Positions 7,916 through 13,834 of a stretch of 17,739 bases of DNA are shown here, in pieces. Origin of the DNA: an uncultured Treponema sp. (lineage in GTDB: Bacteria; Spirochaetota; Spirochaetia; Treponematales; Treponemataceae). The notes beneath the pieces were generated by a model. It was not told where the DNA came from, did not search any database, and saw only the letters and a program-made list of their open reading frames with translations. How positions within the stretch are numbered: position 1 is the stretch's first letter; each line of letters begins with the position of its first letter. Location: NCBI GenBank assembly GCA_905372345.1, contig CAJPPE010000006.1, forward strand, positions 1 to 17,739, read 5' to 3'. The position numbers were made by a program, and so were the translations under genes.

Positions 7916-8683
7916 ATGGAAAATAGCGATATTGACGGTATTGTTTTATATGAAGATGAAGATCATAAATTTATATGGCTTGGTTCGGAAAGTAAACAGA
8001 GAAAGGGTGCTGTGCAGACAATGCAGTACCTTATTATAGACAGAGGAAGGGGCGTTCTTCTTGATCCGGGCGGAGTTCATCTTTTTTCCAGAGTTGTTAC
8101 AGCGGTAAGCCGCTTTATTTCCGTGGATAAAATCGATACGATTTTCTTTTCACATCAAGACCCCGATGTTTCTTCCGGTATAGCCTTATGGCTGGGCATC
8201 ACAAAGGCTAAAATATATATTTCTTCGCTTTGGGTTCGATTTATGCCTCACTTCGGTATAGTTGATCTTTCCAGAATGGTGCCGATACCGGATAAAGGAA
8301 TGAGCATATCGCTTCCCTCAGGTTCGAATATGAAGTGTATTCCTTCGCATTTTATGCATTCTCCCGGGCAATTCGGTTTATACGATGAGCGTTCGAAGAT
8401 TCTTTTTACCGGAGATATAGGGGCCGCCGTTTTTGATGATGACAATGAAACGACTTTTGTAGAAGATTTTGAAAAACATCTTCCTTTGATTGAGGGCTTC
8501 CACATTAGGTATATGGCTTCCAATAAGATTGTCAGCAAATGGGTAGAAACAATACGCCTGTTAAAACCGGCTATGATTGCACCTCAGCATGGTGCGATAT
8601 ATAAGGACGAACAAGTAGATAATTTTTTGAATTGGCTTTCCGGTTTGAAATGCGGTACGGATTATATCGAAAACCTGTTTTAA
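7916..8683 (+). CDS. oxygen-binding di-iron protein (ODP), chemotaxis oxygen/iron sensor
   Basis: The 255-residue protein is a stand-alone metallo-beta-lactamase fold of the flavodiiron type, without the FMN-binding flavodoxin domain of flavodiiron NO/O2 reductases. Candidate metal ligands are H80, D82 and D84 (SHQDPDVSSG), H148 (FMHSPGQF), D167 (FTGDIG) and H225 (PQHGAIY). In the classical HxExDH motif the last His is replaced by Val (V85) and the Glu by Asp, giving a site one ligand poorer, which suits O2 binding rather than turnover. In T. denticola and Thermotoga maritima such ODPs bind O2 as a stable peroxo adduct and act through cytoplasmic chemoreceptors on CheA; the next gene here is such a receptor. 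The start is fixed by AAGGAG at 7903-7908. The protein should be cytoplasmic. Assignment rests on motifs plus gene context. Confidence 0.9.
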   Translation: MENSDIDGIVLYEDEDHKFIWLGSESKQRKGAVQTMQYLIIDRGRGVLLDPGGVHLFSRVVTAVSRFISVDKIDTIFFSHQDPDVSSGIALWLGITKAKIYISSLWVRFMPHFGIVDLSRMVPIPDKGMSISLPSGSNMKCIPSHFMHSPGQFGLYDERSKILFTGDIGAAVFDDDNETTFVEDFEKHLPLIEGFHIRYMASNKIVSKWVETIRLLKPAMIAPQHGAIYKDEQVDNFLNWLSGLKCGTDYIENLF

Positions 8684-8693
8684 TTTAGGAGGT

Positions 8694-8819
8694 ATGATAA
8701 ACAGTTCGGCAGAAATTCAGCCTCACTGTTTATCTGCCGAGTTTGCCTTTCGGCAAACGTCGCATTATTGTATGCAGTTTGTAAACAAACTGCGTGAAAA
8801 AACTTTTTTCGCAAATTGA
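8694..8819 (+). CDS. doubtful 41-codon ORF in the ODP-chemoreceptor spacer
   Basis: An ATG at 8694 opens 41 codons (MINSSAEIQPHCLSAEFAFR and so on) ending at TGA 8817-8819. AGGAGG lies at 8687-8692, only one base before the ATG, which is too close for efficient initiation. The whole frame runs through inverted repeats, and the peptide has no recognisable domain or signal. It is more likely a by-product of the repeat block than a gene, but it could act as a leader peptide that alters folding of the stems below. Confidence 0.15.
   Translation: MINSSAEIQPHCLSAEFAFRQTSHYCMQFVNKLREKTFFAN
8696..8740 (+). promoter_or_regulatory. two interleaved, mutually exclusive inverted repeats
   Basis: GATAAACAGT (8696-8705) is complementary to ACTGTTTATC (8725-8734), a perfect 10-bp stem. 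TCGGCAGA (8706-8713) is complementary to TCTGCCGA (8733-8740), a perfect 8-bp stem. The arms alternate (A, B, A', B') and the 3' arms share bases 8733-8734, so the two full stems cannot coexist. The layout resembles an RNA switch; no ligand-binding core is recognisable. Confidence 0.6.
8741..8758 (+). repeat. hairpin in the ODP-chemoreceptor spacer
   Basis: GTTTGCC and GGCAAAC form a perfect 7-bp stem with loop TTTC. CGA (8738-8740) and TCG (8760-8762) can extend it past a one-base bulge, competing with the B stem upstream. There is no T-run after it, so it is not an intrinsic terminator. Confidence 0.75.
8774..8793 (+). repeat. hairpin in the ODP-chemoreceptor spacer
   Basis: GCAGTTTGT and ACAAACTGC are perfectly complementary with two bases between them, so about 8 bp can form with a TAAA loop. 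It is followed by a purine-rich stretch, not a T-run. Confidence 0.75.
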
Positions 8820-8840
8820 TATTTGCTGCAAAAAGTTTTT
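8798..8840 (+). repeat. long hairpin just upstream of the chemoreceptor ribosome-binding site
   Basis: AAAAACTTTTT (8798-8808) pairs over 11 bp with AAAAAGTTTTT (8830-8840). Inside it GCAAAT (8811-8816) pairs with ATTTGC (8821-8826) around a TGAT loop, with a small asymmetric internal loop between the stems. It ends 3 bases before GGGAG, the chemoreceptor SD, so it could insulate or expose that site. The terminal T-run lies inside the stem, so a weak terminator or attenuator is possible but not convincing. Confidence 0.7.
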
Positions 8841-8852
8841 ATGGGAGATTCT

Positions 8853-9707
8853 ATGGTTGACGAACAGAACATTGTCGATAATTTTGGTGACTTAATAGAT
8901 AAGATTGTTATACAATATAATAAAGGCATTATTCTTGATTTTGTAACAACCCATTCATTTAAAATTATTGACGAAGCTATGGATAATTTGCAGGATAAGT
9001 TTGGCAATATCCTTTCCGCTTTTGAAGAAATACAAAAGGAAAGTAGTTCTTCCGCCTCTAATGCCAGTTATGTAGATGAAATTCTTTCTGGTGTTTTAGA
9101 AAAAAGAAATGTAATTCAAGAAGAAATTCATGAGCGGGTTGGCGAAATTGAAGCCACTGCAGAAAATGCGGAAAATGCAGCTTCTGCTTTTGAGGTTCTA
9201 AAGGATAGGACTGCGGAAGTTGAAGATATGTTGTCCGGTATTAAGGATGTCTCCGTAAAGACCGGCATTCTTGCAATCAATGCTTCGATTGAAGCCGCTC
9301 GTGCCGGAAGTGTCGGAAACGGTTTTAGAATTATCGCCAATGAGGTTCGTTCTCTTGCAACCCAAACCGGAGATTTTGCAAAAAAAATCGAATCAAAATT
9401 GGAAGAATTAAATAAATCGGTTGATGAAATAAATCACAGTATGACCGGTTTTATAGAACTTTTTTCAAAATTCAGAAAATCCTTTAACGGCGTACTGGCT
9501 AATTTTGATGAAAACTCGGTAACTCTTAAAGAAGCTGGTTCTTCGCTGGCCGAAATAACCGCTTCCATAAAAGAACAGGACAGTACCATAAGGGAAGGCT
9601 TTTTGTCATTAAAGAAGATAGATAGCTTTTTGCGTGATACCTCAACAATTCTTGATGCAGTCCAAACAAGCCACGAACATCTAGGAACCTTACTGCAGCA
9701 AAACTAG
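8853..9707 (+). CDS. cytoplasmic, sensor-less methyl-accepting chemotaxis protein
   Basis: The 284-residue protein has no membrane segment and no recognisable sensor domain. About 75 N-terminal residues with hydrophobic helices precede a long coiled coil. The kinase-control tip is residues about 130-170, including KTGILAINASIEAARAG and GFRIIANEVRSLA, after which the coiled coil returns to the C-terminus. The Glu that normally follows ARAG at the tip is Ser (S153), and the usual QTN is KTG. No CheR-binding pentapeptide is seen at the end (LLQQN). Such receptors work with ODP partners in T. denticola, relaying oxygen/iron state to CheA; the N-terminal helices are the likely docking surface (inference). 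I chose ATG 8853 because GGGAG (8843-8847) lies 5 bases upstream. ATG 8841 is possible but has no SD, and the TTG at 8823 lies inside the hairpin. Confidence 0.9.
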   Translation: MVDEQNIVDNFGDLIDKIVIQYNKGIILDFVTTHSFKIIDEAMDNLQDKFGNILSAFEEIQKESSSSASNASYVDEILSGVLEKRNVIQEEIHERVGEIEATAENAENAASAFEVLKDRTAEVEDMLSGIKDVSVKTGILAINASIEAARAGSVGNGFRIIANEVRSLATQTGDFAKKIESKLEELNKSVDEINHSMTGFIELFSKFRKSFNGVLANFDENSVTLKEAGSSLAEITASIKEQDSTIREGFLSLKKIDSFLRDTSTILDAVQTSHEHLGTLLQQN

Positions 9708-9741
9708 AATGCACTCAGGATGTCCGATTTTCATCGGCTAC

Positions 9742-9770
9742 TTGAAAAATTGAGTTTCTTGTGCTATTAT
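9742..9770 (+). promoter_or_regulatory. promoter of the SPFH-UDG-priA operon
   Basis: TTGAAA (9742-9747), a 17-base spacer and TATTAT (9765-9770) with TGC immediately before (extended -10). The start of transcription is expected at about 9776-9777, only 3 to 4 bases before the ATG at 9780. No SD is present. A small hairpin, CCGAT/ATCGG (9724-9737), lies just upstream. Confidence 0.75.
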
Positions 9771-9779
9771 TCTTTAATT

Positions 9780-10685
9780 ATGAAAAAAAGAACTTCATTT
9801 TTAATTTGGCTTTTTATTTTGATTATTTTGGGAGGCACGGCCTTTTTTTTCGGGTGGATGCAGTTTTCCGTTCCTGCCGGATCTTACGGCGTAATGCTTT
9901 CAAAGTCGGGAGGCTATCATGACAGGCTCATTATTCCGGGCGAATTTATGTGGCGATGGGAGAGGCTTGTTCCGACCAATTCAAAAATTCTTACATTTAA
10001 TTTAAAAGCCCAAGACATTGAATATAAAAGTGAAGGAGCCCTTCCTTCCGCTGATAAATTCGGTTTGGTGATGGAACAAAAAAACGATTTCCGCTGGAAG
10101 TTTGCTCTAAAGATTTCGGCTTCCGTAAAGCCTAAAAGTTTAATAAGCCTTGTCAAAAACGCTTCGATAAAAACCCAAAGCGATTTGGACGATTTTATTA
10201 GAACAAGAGTTGAAGAAGCCGCTCAAAAATCCGCAAACGAATTTATCGAGTATTTTTTATCCAATCCTGAAGAATATGAAAAGCTGAAATTTCAATATGC
10301 GGCCTTTAACGATAAAATCACTTCGGATTTAAAAAACAGGGAGAATGCTGAAATTGAAATTGTTTCGGTTGAGCTTTCTTCCGATTTTGTAATTCCCGAT
10401 TTAAAACTGTATACAACAATAAGGGATGTTTATTCGGAATATGAAAAAGCAAGGAGCAAGGTCTTTACCGACCTTATGATTGAAGAAGGAAAATCCGCTG
10501 CCGGTTCAAAATTCCGAATGAATGATCTAAAAGAATGGGGCGAGCTTTTAAAGCAATATCCCCAGCTCATCGATTTTTTGGCCGTAGCTAGAAGCGATGC
10601 GAGCGAAACCCTCAAGGCTTTGCGTGAGCTTAAAGCTAAGATGGGCGGCGCTCAGGTCAGCGGTACTCAAGGCGGCGGGCAATAG
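9780..10685 (+). CDS. single-pass membrane protein, SPFH/Band 7-like
   Basis: The 301-residue protein has a positively charged N-terminus (MKKR), one membrane segment (about 8-26) and an extracytoplasmic or membrane-apposed domain. The start of that domain, VPAGSYGVMLSKSGG, followed by LIIPGEFMWRWERLVP, has the pattern of SPFH (prohibitin/stomatin) domains: a Gly rich entry, then a PG turn before an aromatic-rich strand. A helical C-terminal region (about 140-285, including a coiled-coil-like EYEKARSKV segment) also fits. The function is unknown; SPFH proteins usually form rings that organise membrane or protease complexes. The call is tentative because similarity is confined to the start of the domain. 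A longer frame begins at 9720, but it runs through the promoter. The next gene starts 9 bases after the stop. Confidence 0.6.
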   Translation: MKKRTSFLIWLFILIILGGTAFFFGWMQFSVPAGSYGVMLSKSGGYHDRLIIPGEFMWRWERLVPTNSKILTFNLKAQDIEYKSEGALPSADKFGLVMEQKNDFRWKFALKISASVKPKSLISLVKNASIKTQSDLDDFIRTRVEEAAQKSANEFIEYFLSNPEEYEKLKFQYAAFNDKITSDLKNRENAEIEIVSVELSSDFVIPDLKLYTTIRDVYSEYEKARSKVFTDLMIEEGKSAAGSKFRMNDLKEWGELLKQYPQLIDFLAVARSDASETLKALRELKAKMGGAQVSGTQGGGQ

Positions 10686-10694
10686 TTTTTACCG

Positions 10695-11474
10695 ATGAAA
10701 GCCGAAGAAAAAAAAACATTATATACATTTTTCCGTACAGCCTCGGAATATCTATCGGGTTTTAAAACCGATGAAGAATATCCCGATTTTGCCGGTACTG
10801 TTCTCCCGGAGACGGCTCTCCCCGAAACGGAAGGAGCAGACGGCTTAACAATTCCTTTAAACGATGCAGATTCGGAAAACGGTTTTGAAAGTCTTGAAAA
10901 GGTCTATGCTCAAATTGCGTCCTGTAAGGCCTGCCGTCTATGCGAGAGGCGGCATAACACGGTTGCAGGCGAGGGGCCTTGCGAGTTTTCTAATTTTGAT
11001 AATAAAATAGAAGTAATGGTCATAGGCGAGGGGCCGGGAGCCGATGAGGATGCGCAAGGCCGCCCCTTTGTCGGTAAGGCGGGACAGCTTTTAGATAAGA
11101 TGCTTGCTGCCATCGAATTATACCGCACCCATAATTGTTATATCACAAATGTTGTAAAGTGCAGACCGCCCAATAACCGCGACCCTCTGCCCGATGAAAC
11201 GGCTGCGTGCAGAAATTATTTAAATGCTCAAATTGCCTTGATAAAGCCTAAGGCGATTCTTGTGGTCGGGCGGGTAGCTCTTCAAAACCTCTTGAAAACT
11301 CAAGAAGGAATAGGCAAGATGCACGGCAAGTTTTTTGAATACCAAAACATTCCGCTGATGGCGACCTATCACCCAAGTGCCCTTTTGAGAGATGTCAATT
11401 TAAAACGCCCTGCATGGGAAGACTTAAAACTCTTCCGTTCCCGCCTCAATGAATTGTCTCAACAAGTTGAGTGA
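10695..11474 (+). CDS. family 4-like uracil-DNA glycosylase with [4Fe-4S] cluster
   Basis: The enzyme excises uracil from DNA, the first step of base-excision repair. The 259-residue protein has about 70 residues of acidic, low-complexity N-terminal sequence not seen in the minimal family 4 enzymes (about 200 residues). The core then shows the cluster cysteines C77 and C80 (CKACRLC; C83 is extra) and C156 and C172 (15 residues apart), the uracil-pocket motif GEGPGADED (111-119), GRPFVGKAGQLLD, and HPSALLR (H226) near the C-terminus. No clear SD is visible before the ATG, 9 bases after the SPFH-like gene; initiation may depend on ribosomes leaving that gene. priA follows 19 bases after the stop, so repair and replication restart functions share a message. 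A cluster-bearing glycosylase suits an anaerobe. Confidence 0.92.
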   Translation: MKAEEKKTLYTFFRTASEYLSGFKTDEEYPDFAGTVLPETALPETEGADGLTIPLNDADSENGFESLEKVYAQIASCKACRLCERRHNTVAGEGPCEFSNFDNKIEVMVIGEGPGADEDAQGRPFVGKAGQLLDKMLAAIELYRTHNCYITNVVKCRPPNNRDPLPDETAACRNYLNAQIALIKPKAILVVGRVALQNLLKTQEGIGKMHGKFFEYQNIPLMATYHPSALLRDVNLKRPAWEDLKLFRSRLNELSQQVE

Positions 11475-11493
11475 GAAAAACTAGGCGGTACCT

Positions 11494-13476
11494 ATGGCAA
11501 AATGGCTTACTCTTGCCTTTAATCTTCCACTCTACCAAAGCTTTACCTATAAAAACATAGAAGAAGCAGGCGGGAGCCTTGTCGGAAAAAGGGCTTCGGT
11601 TCAGCTCGGCTCAAGAAATTTGATAGGCTTTATAATAGAAGAATCCGATGTGTTTCCTAAAGACAGCCCTGTGGGAGAAGATAAAATAAAGCCGATTAAA
11701 CGAGTGGTCGACAAGGAAACAATTTTCGGGCAGGCACAGATAGAACTTGCCTCTTGGATTTCGCACTTTTATATTTGCAGCTTCGGCGAAGCCCTCTCCG
11801 CAATTCTTCCTTCGGGAAAAAGAGAAGTTTCTTTTGAAAACTTAAAATGGGGAGCCGAATTTGAAGATAAGAATTTTTCTCTTTCCGATGAACAAAAAGA
11901 TGCCGTCGAAAAAATCGTAAACTCAAACAAAAAAGAATTCTTTTATTTATACGGCTTAACCGGTTCAGGGAAGACGGAAGTTTTTTTAAAGGCCGCCGAA
12001 AAGATAATCGCAGAAGGCAAGGCCGTCATCTACCTTGTTCCCGAAATAGGGCTTACCCATCAGGTTATAAGTGCGGCCGTAAAGCGCTTCGGCTCTCAGG
12101 CTGCCGTTTTGCATTCGGGCCTTACGGGAAGCGAAAGGCTCAACCAATGGATGAGGATAAGACGGGGAGAAGCCCTTATGATTGTCGGGGCGAGGAGTGC
12201 CGTTTTTGCTCCTGCCGAAAACATAGGCCTTATCATAATCGATGAAGAGCATGATGCTTCTTATAAATCTGGTTCCGTGCCCCGCTACCATGCCCGCCAG
12301 ACAGCAATGTACTTGGCCGTCAAGCATAATTGCCCCGTGGTAATGGGCTCTGCAACTCCATCGCTTGAAGCATGGAATATGATTCAAAACAAAAAAATCA
12401 AGCTCCTTTCCCTTTCAAAAAGACTTGCAGGCGGAAGCCTTCCTCAAATCGAAATAGAAAATATTTCCGGCTTAAAGGGAGCTTTGAGCGATAGGCTTAT
12501 AAGCGAAATACGCAAAACCAAAAATGAAGGAAAACAAACAATTCTTTTTTTGAACAGGCGGGGCTTTTCCCATATTTTTAGATGCCGTTCCTGCGGCTAT
12601 GAGATGCTTTGCAAAAACTGTTCCGTGCCGATGACCTTTCATAAAAGTGAAAATGTAATGAAATGCCACTATTGCGGAATGCAGGCAAGGCCGCCTTCTC
12701 TTTGCCCCGAATGTAATTCCCTCGATATAGGCTATGCCGGTGTCGGTACGGAATTTATCGAAGAAGAAGTTTCCCGCTCATTCCCCGACTGCACAGTTGC
12801 GAGGATTGACACCGACACCGTTTCTAAAAAGAACAGTCTTGAAAACCGCTTAAAAGATTTTAAGGAGGGAAAAATAGATATCCTCCTCGGAACGCAGATG
12901 ATAGCAAAGGGCTTGAATTTTCCTAAAGTAAGGCTTGTCGGAATTATCCTTGCGGACACGGGGCTTCAAATGCCCGACTTTAGAGCCGCCGAAAGGAGTT
13001 TCGCACTTATCACTCAGGCGGCAGGAAGGGCAGGGCGGTTCAGCGAGGACGGGCTTGTCATTATTCAAACCTTAAAGCCGAACCATCCTTCGATTGTCTG
13101 TGCAAAAAACCACGAGTACGAAAAGTTTTATGAGTATGAGCTGGGGCAAAGAAAGCTCTTGGATTTTCCGCCCTTTAAGCGTCTGATTCGTTTGGTCTTT
13201 AGAAGTAAGGACTTAAAAAAAGCCGAGTTGGCCGCAGAAGGTGCCGCAAACATTCTAAAATATATTCTATCTTCACAAAACAAAGACGAAGCCGAAATAA
13301 TGGGACCCTCTGAATGTGTTCTATCGATGATAGCCGGAAATCACCGCCAGCAGATTTTGCTCCGCTCTTCAAATTTCCCCCTAATCCAAACCGCCGCCTC
13401 CCGCTTTGTAAAAGAATATAAACCGATGACAGGCATCTACATCGAGGTCGACACCGATCCGGTCAATCTTATGTAA
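11494..13476 (+). CDS. priA: primosomal protein N' (replication restart helicase PriA)
   Basis: PriA recognises stalled or repaired forks and reloads the replicative helicase. The 660-residue protein is a little shorter than the E. coli enzyme. Visible parts: an N-terminal DNA-binding domain with LPLYQSFTY (11-19), Walker A GLTGSGKT (154-161), DEEH box (250-253), SAT motif (286-288), a zinc-binding insert with four CxxC pairs (C364/C367, C373/C376, C391/C394, C404/C407), motif V around GTQMIAKGLNFP and motif VI around QAAGRAGR. All catalytic and zinc residues are in place. AGGCGG (11483-11488) lies 5 bases before the ATG. The gene ends the operon that begins with the SPFH-like protein. No convincing terminator with a T-run follows. 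Confidence 0.97.
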   Translation: MAKWLTLAFNLPLYQSFTYKNIEEAGGSLVGKRASVQLGSRNLIGFIIEESDVFPKDSPVGEDKIKPIKRVVDKETIFGQAQIELASWISHFYICSFGEALSAILPSGKREVSFENLKWGAEFEDKNFSLSDEQKDAVEKIVNSNKKEFFYLYGLTGSGKTEVFLKAAEKIIAEGKAVIYLVPEIGLTHQVISAAVKRFGSQAAVLHSGLTGSERLNQWMRIRRGEALMIVGARSAVFAPAENIGLIIIDEEHDASYKSGSVPRYHARQTAMYLAVKHNCPVVMGSATPSLEAWNMIQNKKIKLLSLSKRLAGGSLPQIEIENISGLKGALSDRLISEIRKTKNEGKQTILFLNRRGFSHIFRCRSCGYEMLCKNCSVPMTFHKSENVMKCHYCGMQARPPSLCPECNSLDIGYAGVGTEFIEEEVSRSFPDCTVARIDTDTVSKKNSLENRLKDFKEGKIDILLGTQMIAKGLNFPKVRLVGIILADTGLQMPDFRAAERSFALITQAAGRAGRFSEDGLVIIQTLKPNHPSIVCAKNHEYEKFYEYELGQRKLLDFPPFKRLIRLVFRSKDLKKAELAAEGAANILKYILSSQNKDEAEIMGPSECVLSMIAGNHRQQILLRSSNFPLIQTAASRFVKEYKPMTGIYIEVDTDPVNLM

Positions 13477-13494
13477 AGCAAAGGAATTTCTGAT

Positions 13495-13548
13495 ATGCAT
13501 TGTATGAGCGATGACTACCTTCTAGAAGGGCTGTTGAGCGAAAAATAG
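13495..13548 (+). CDS. doubtful 17-codon ORF after priA
   Basis: ATG at 13495 opens MHCMSDDYLLEGLLSEK and stops at TAG. AAGGA (13481-13485) is 9 bases upstream, a fair SD. There is no family match I recognise, and the size makes chance likely. Confidence 0.15.
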   Translation: MHCMSDDYLLEGLLSEK

Positions 13549-13565
13549 CTTTGTTTTTTAGCTGC

Positions 13566-13712
13566 TCATTCTATGTTAAGAGCATCTTTATATTCTTTCA
13601 TCTTTGATGGTTTATAAGTAAAATAGGCATCAACTGTACACTTGTCTATAATCTTGCTTCTCATTTCCTTTTTTACGGAATTTAGGGTCTGTACTATTAT
13701 TGACTTTTTCAA
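13566..13712 (-). pseudogene. possible protein-coding remnant, 48 codons from a TTG
   Basis: The minus-strand frame is open for 83 codons between stops (13817 down to 13569). Its 3' part reads like real protein, with mixed polar and hydrophobic residues (for example SKIIDKCTVDAYFTYKPSKM) and an end in KDALNIE. The only starts are TTG at 13710-13712 and ATG at 13662-13664, neither with a well-spaced SD, and I recognise no family. It may be the tail of a decayed gene or a chance frame; its 5' part crosses the strong hairpin, which argues against coding there. Confidence 0.2.
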
Positions 13713-13747
13713 GGATGATTGAATGGGTAATGGATAATTTATAATTC

Positions 13748-13781
13748 GGTTTATTCCCGGCTTTCGTGTCGGGGATAAACC
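13748..13781 (+). repeat. 14-bp stem hairpin in the priA-carboxypeptidase spacer
   Basis: GGTTTATTCCCGGC (13748-13761) and GTCGGGGATAAACC (13768-13781) fold around TTTCGT. In plus-strand RNA all 14 positions pair, two as wobbles (U-G and G-U). In minus-strand RNA the same two positions become C-A mismatches, so the fold favours plus-strand RNA. No T-run follows on either strand. It may be the 3' end or a stabiliser of the priA message, or part of a small RNA. Confidence 0.7.
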
Positions 13782-13783
13782 TC

Positions 13784-13793
13784 GAGTTAACTC
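13784..13793. repeat. perfect 10-bp palindrome
   Basis: GAGTTAACTC lies two bases after the 14-bp hairpin. It could be a protein-binding half-site pair, or chance. Confidence 0.5.
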
Positions 13794-13834
13794 CTCATTA
13801 TATTTATACGGATTATTTTAAAAAATAGTAAATA

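Larger units (their letters stand above)
13477..13834. other. 358-base gene-poor spacer between convergent priA and carboxypeptidase genes
   Basis: It holds two doubtful short ORFs, a perfect 12-bp palindrome CCTTCTAGAAGG (13518-13529), a strong hairpin (13748-13781) and a palindrome next to it (13784-13793). I see no tRNA, consensus promoter or T-run terminator. Because both flanking operons run into it, it must contain the ends of both transcripts. Confidence 0.6.

Noticed and set aside
8696..8740. H-type pseudoknot
   Set aside because: Arm order fits, but the stems share two bases and leave no bases to cross a 10-bp stem; alternative hairpins are more realistic.
8823..8852. Upstream starts (TTG 8823, ATG 8841) for the chemoreceptor
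   Set aside because: TTG 8823 lies inside the long hairpin and has no SD; ATG 8841 also lacks one, while ATG 8853 has GGGAG 5 bases upstream.
11986..12387. 133-codon minus-strand ORF
   Set aside because: It lies opposite the helicase core of priA, whose frame is fully conserved; there is no SD or domain for the minus-strand product.
13748..13793. Integron attC site, considered because T. denticola carries an integron
   Set aside because: The core-site pattern GTTRRRY and its partner are not present, and the flanking genes are ordinary housekeeping genes, not cassettes.
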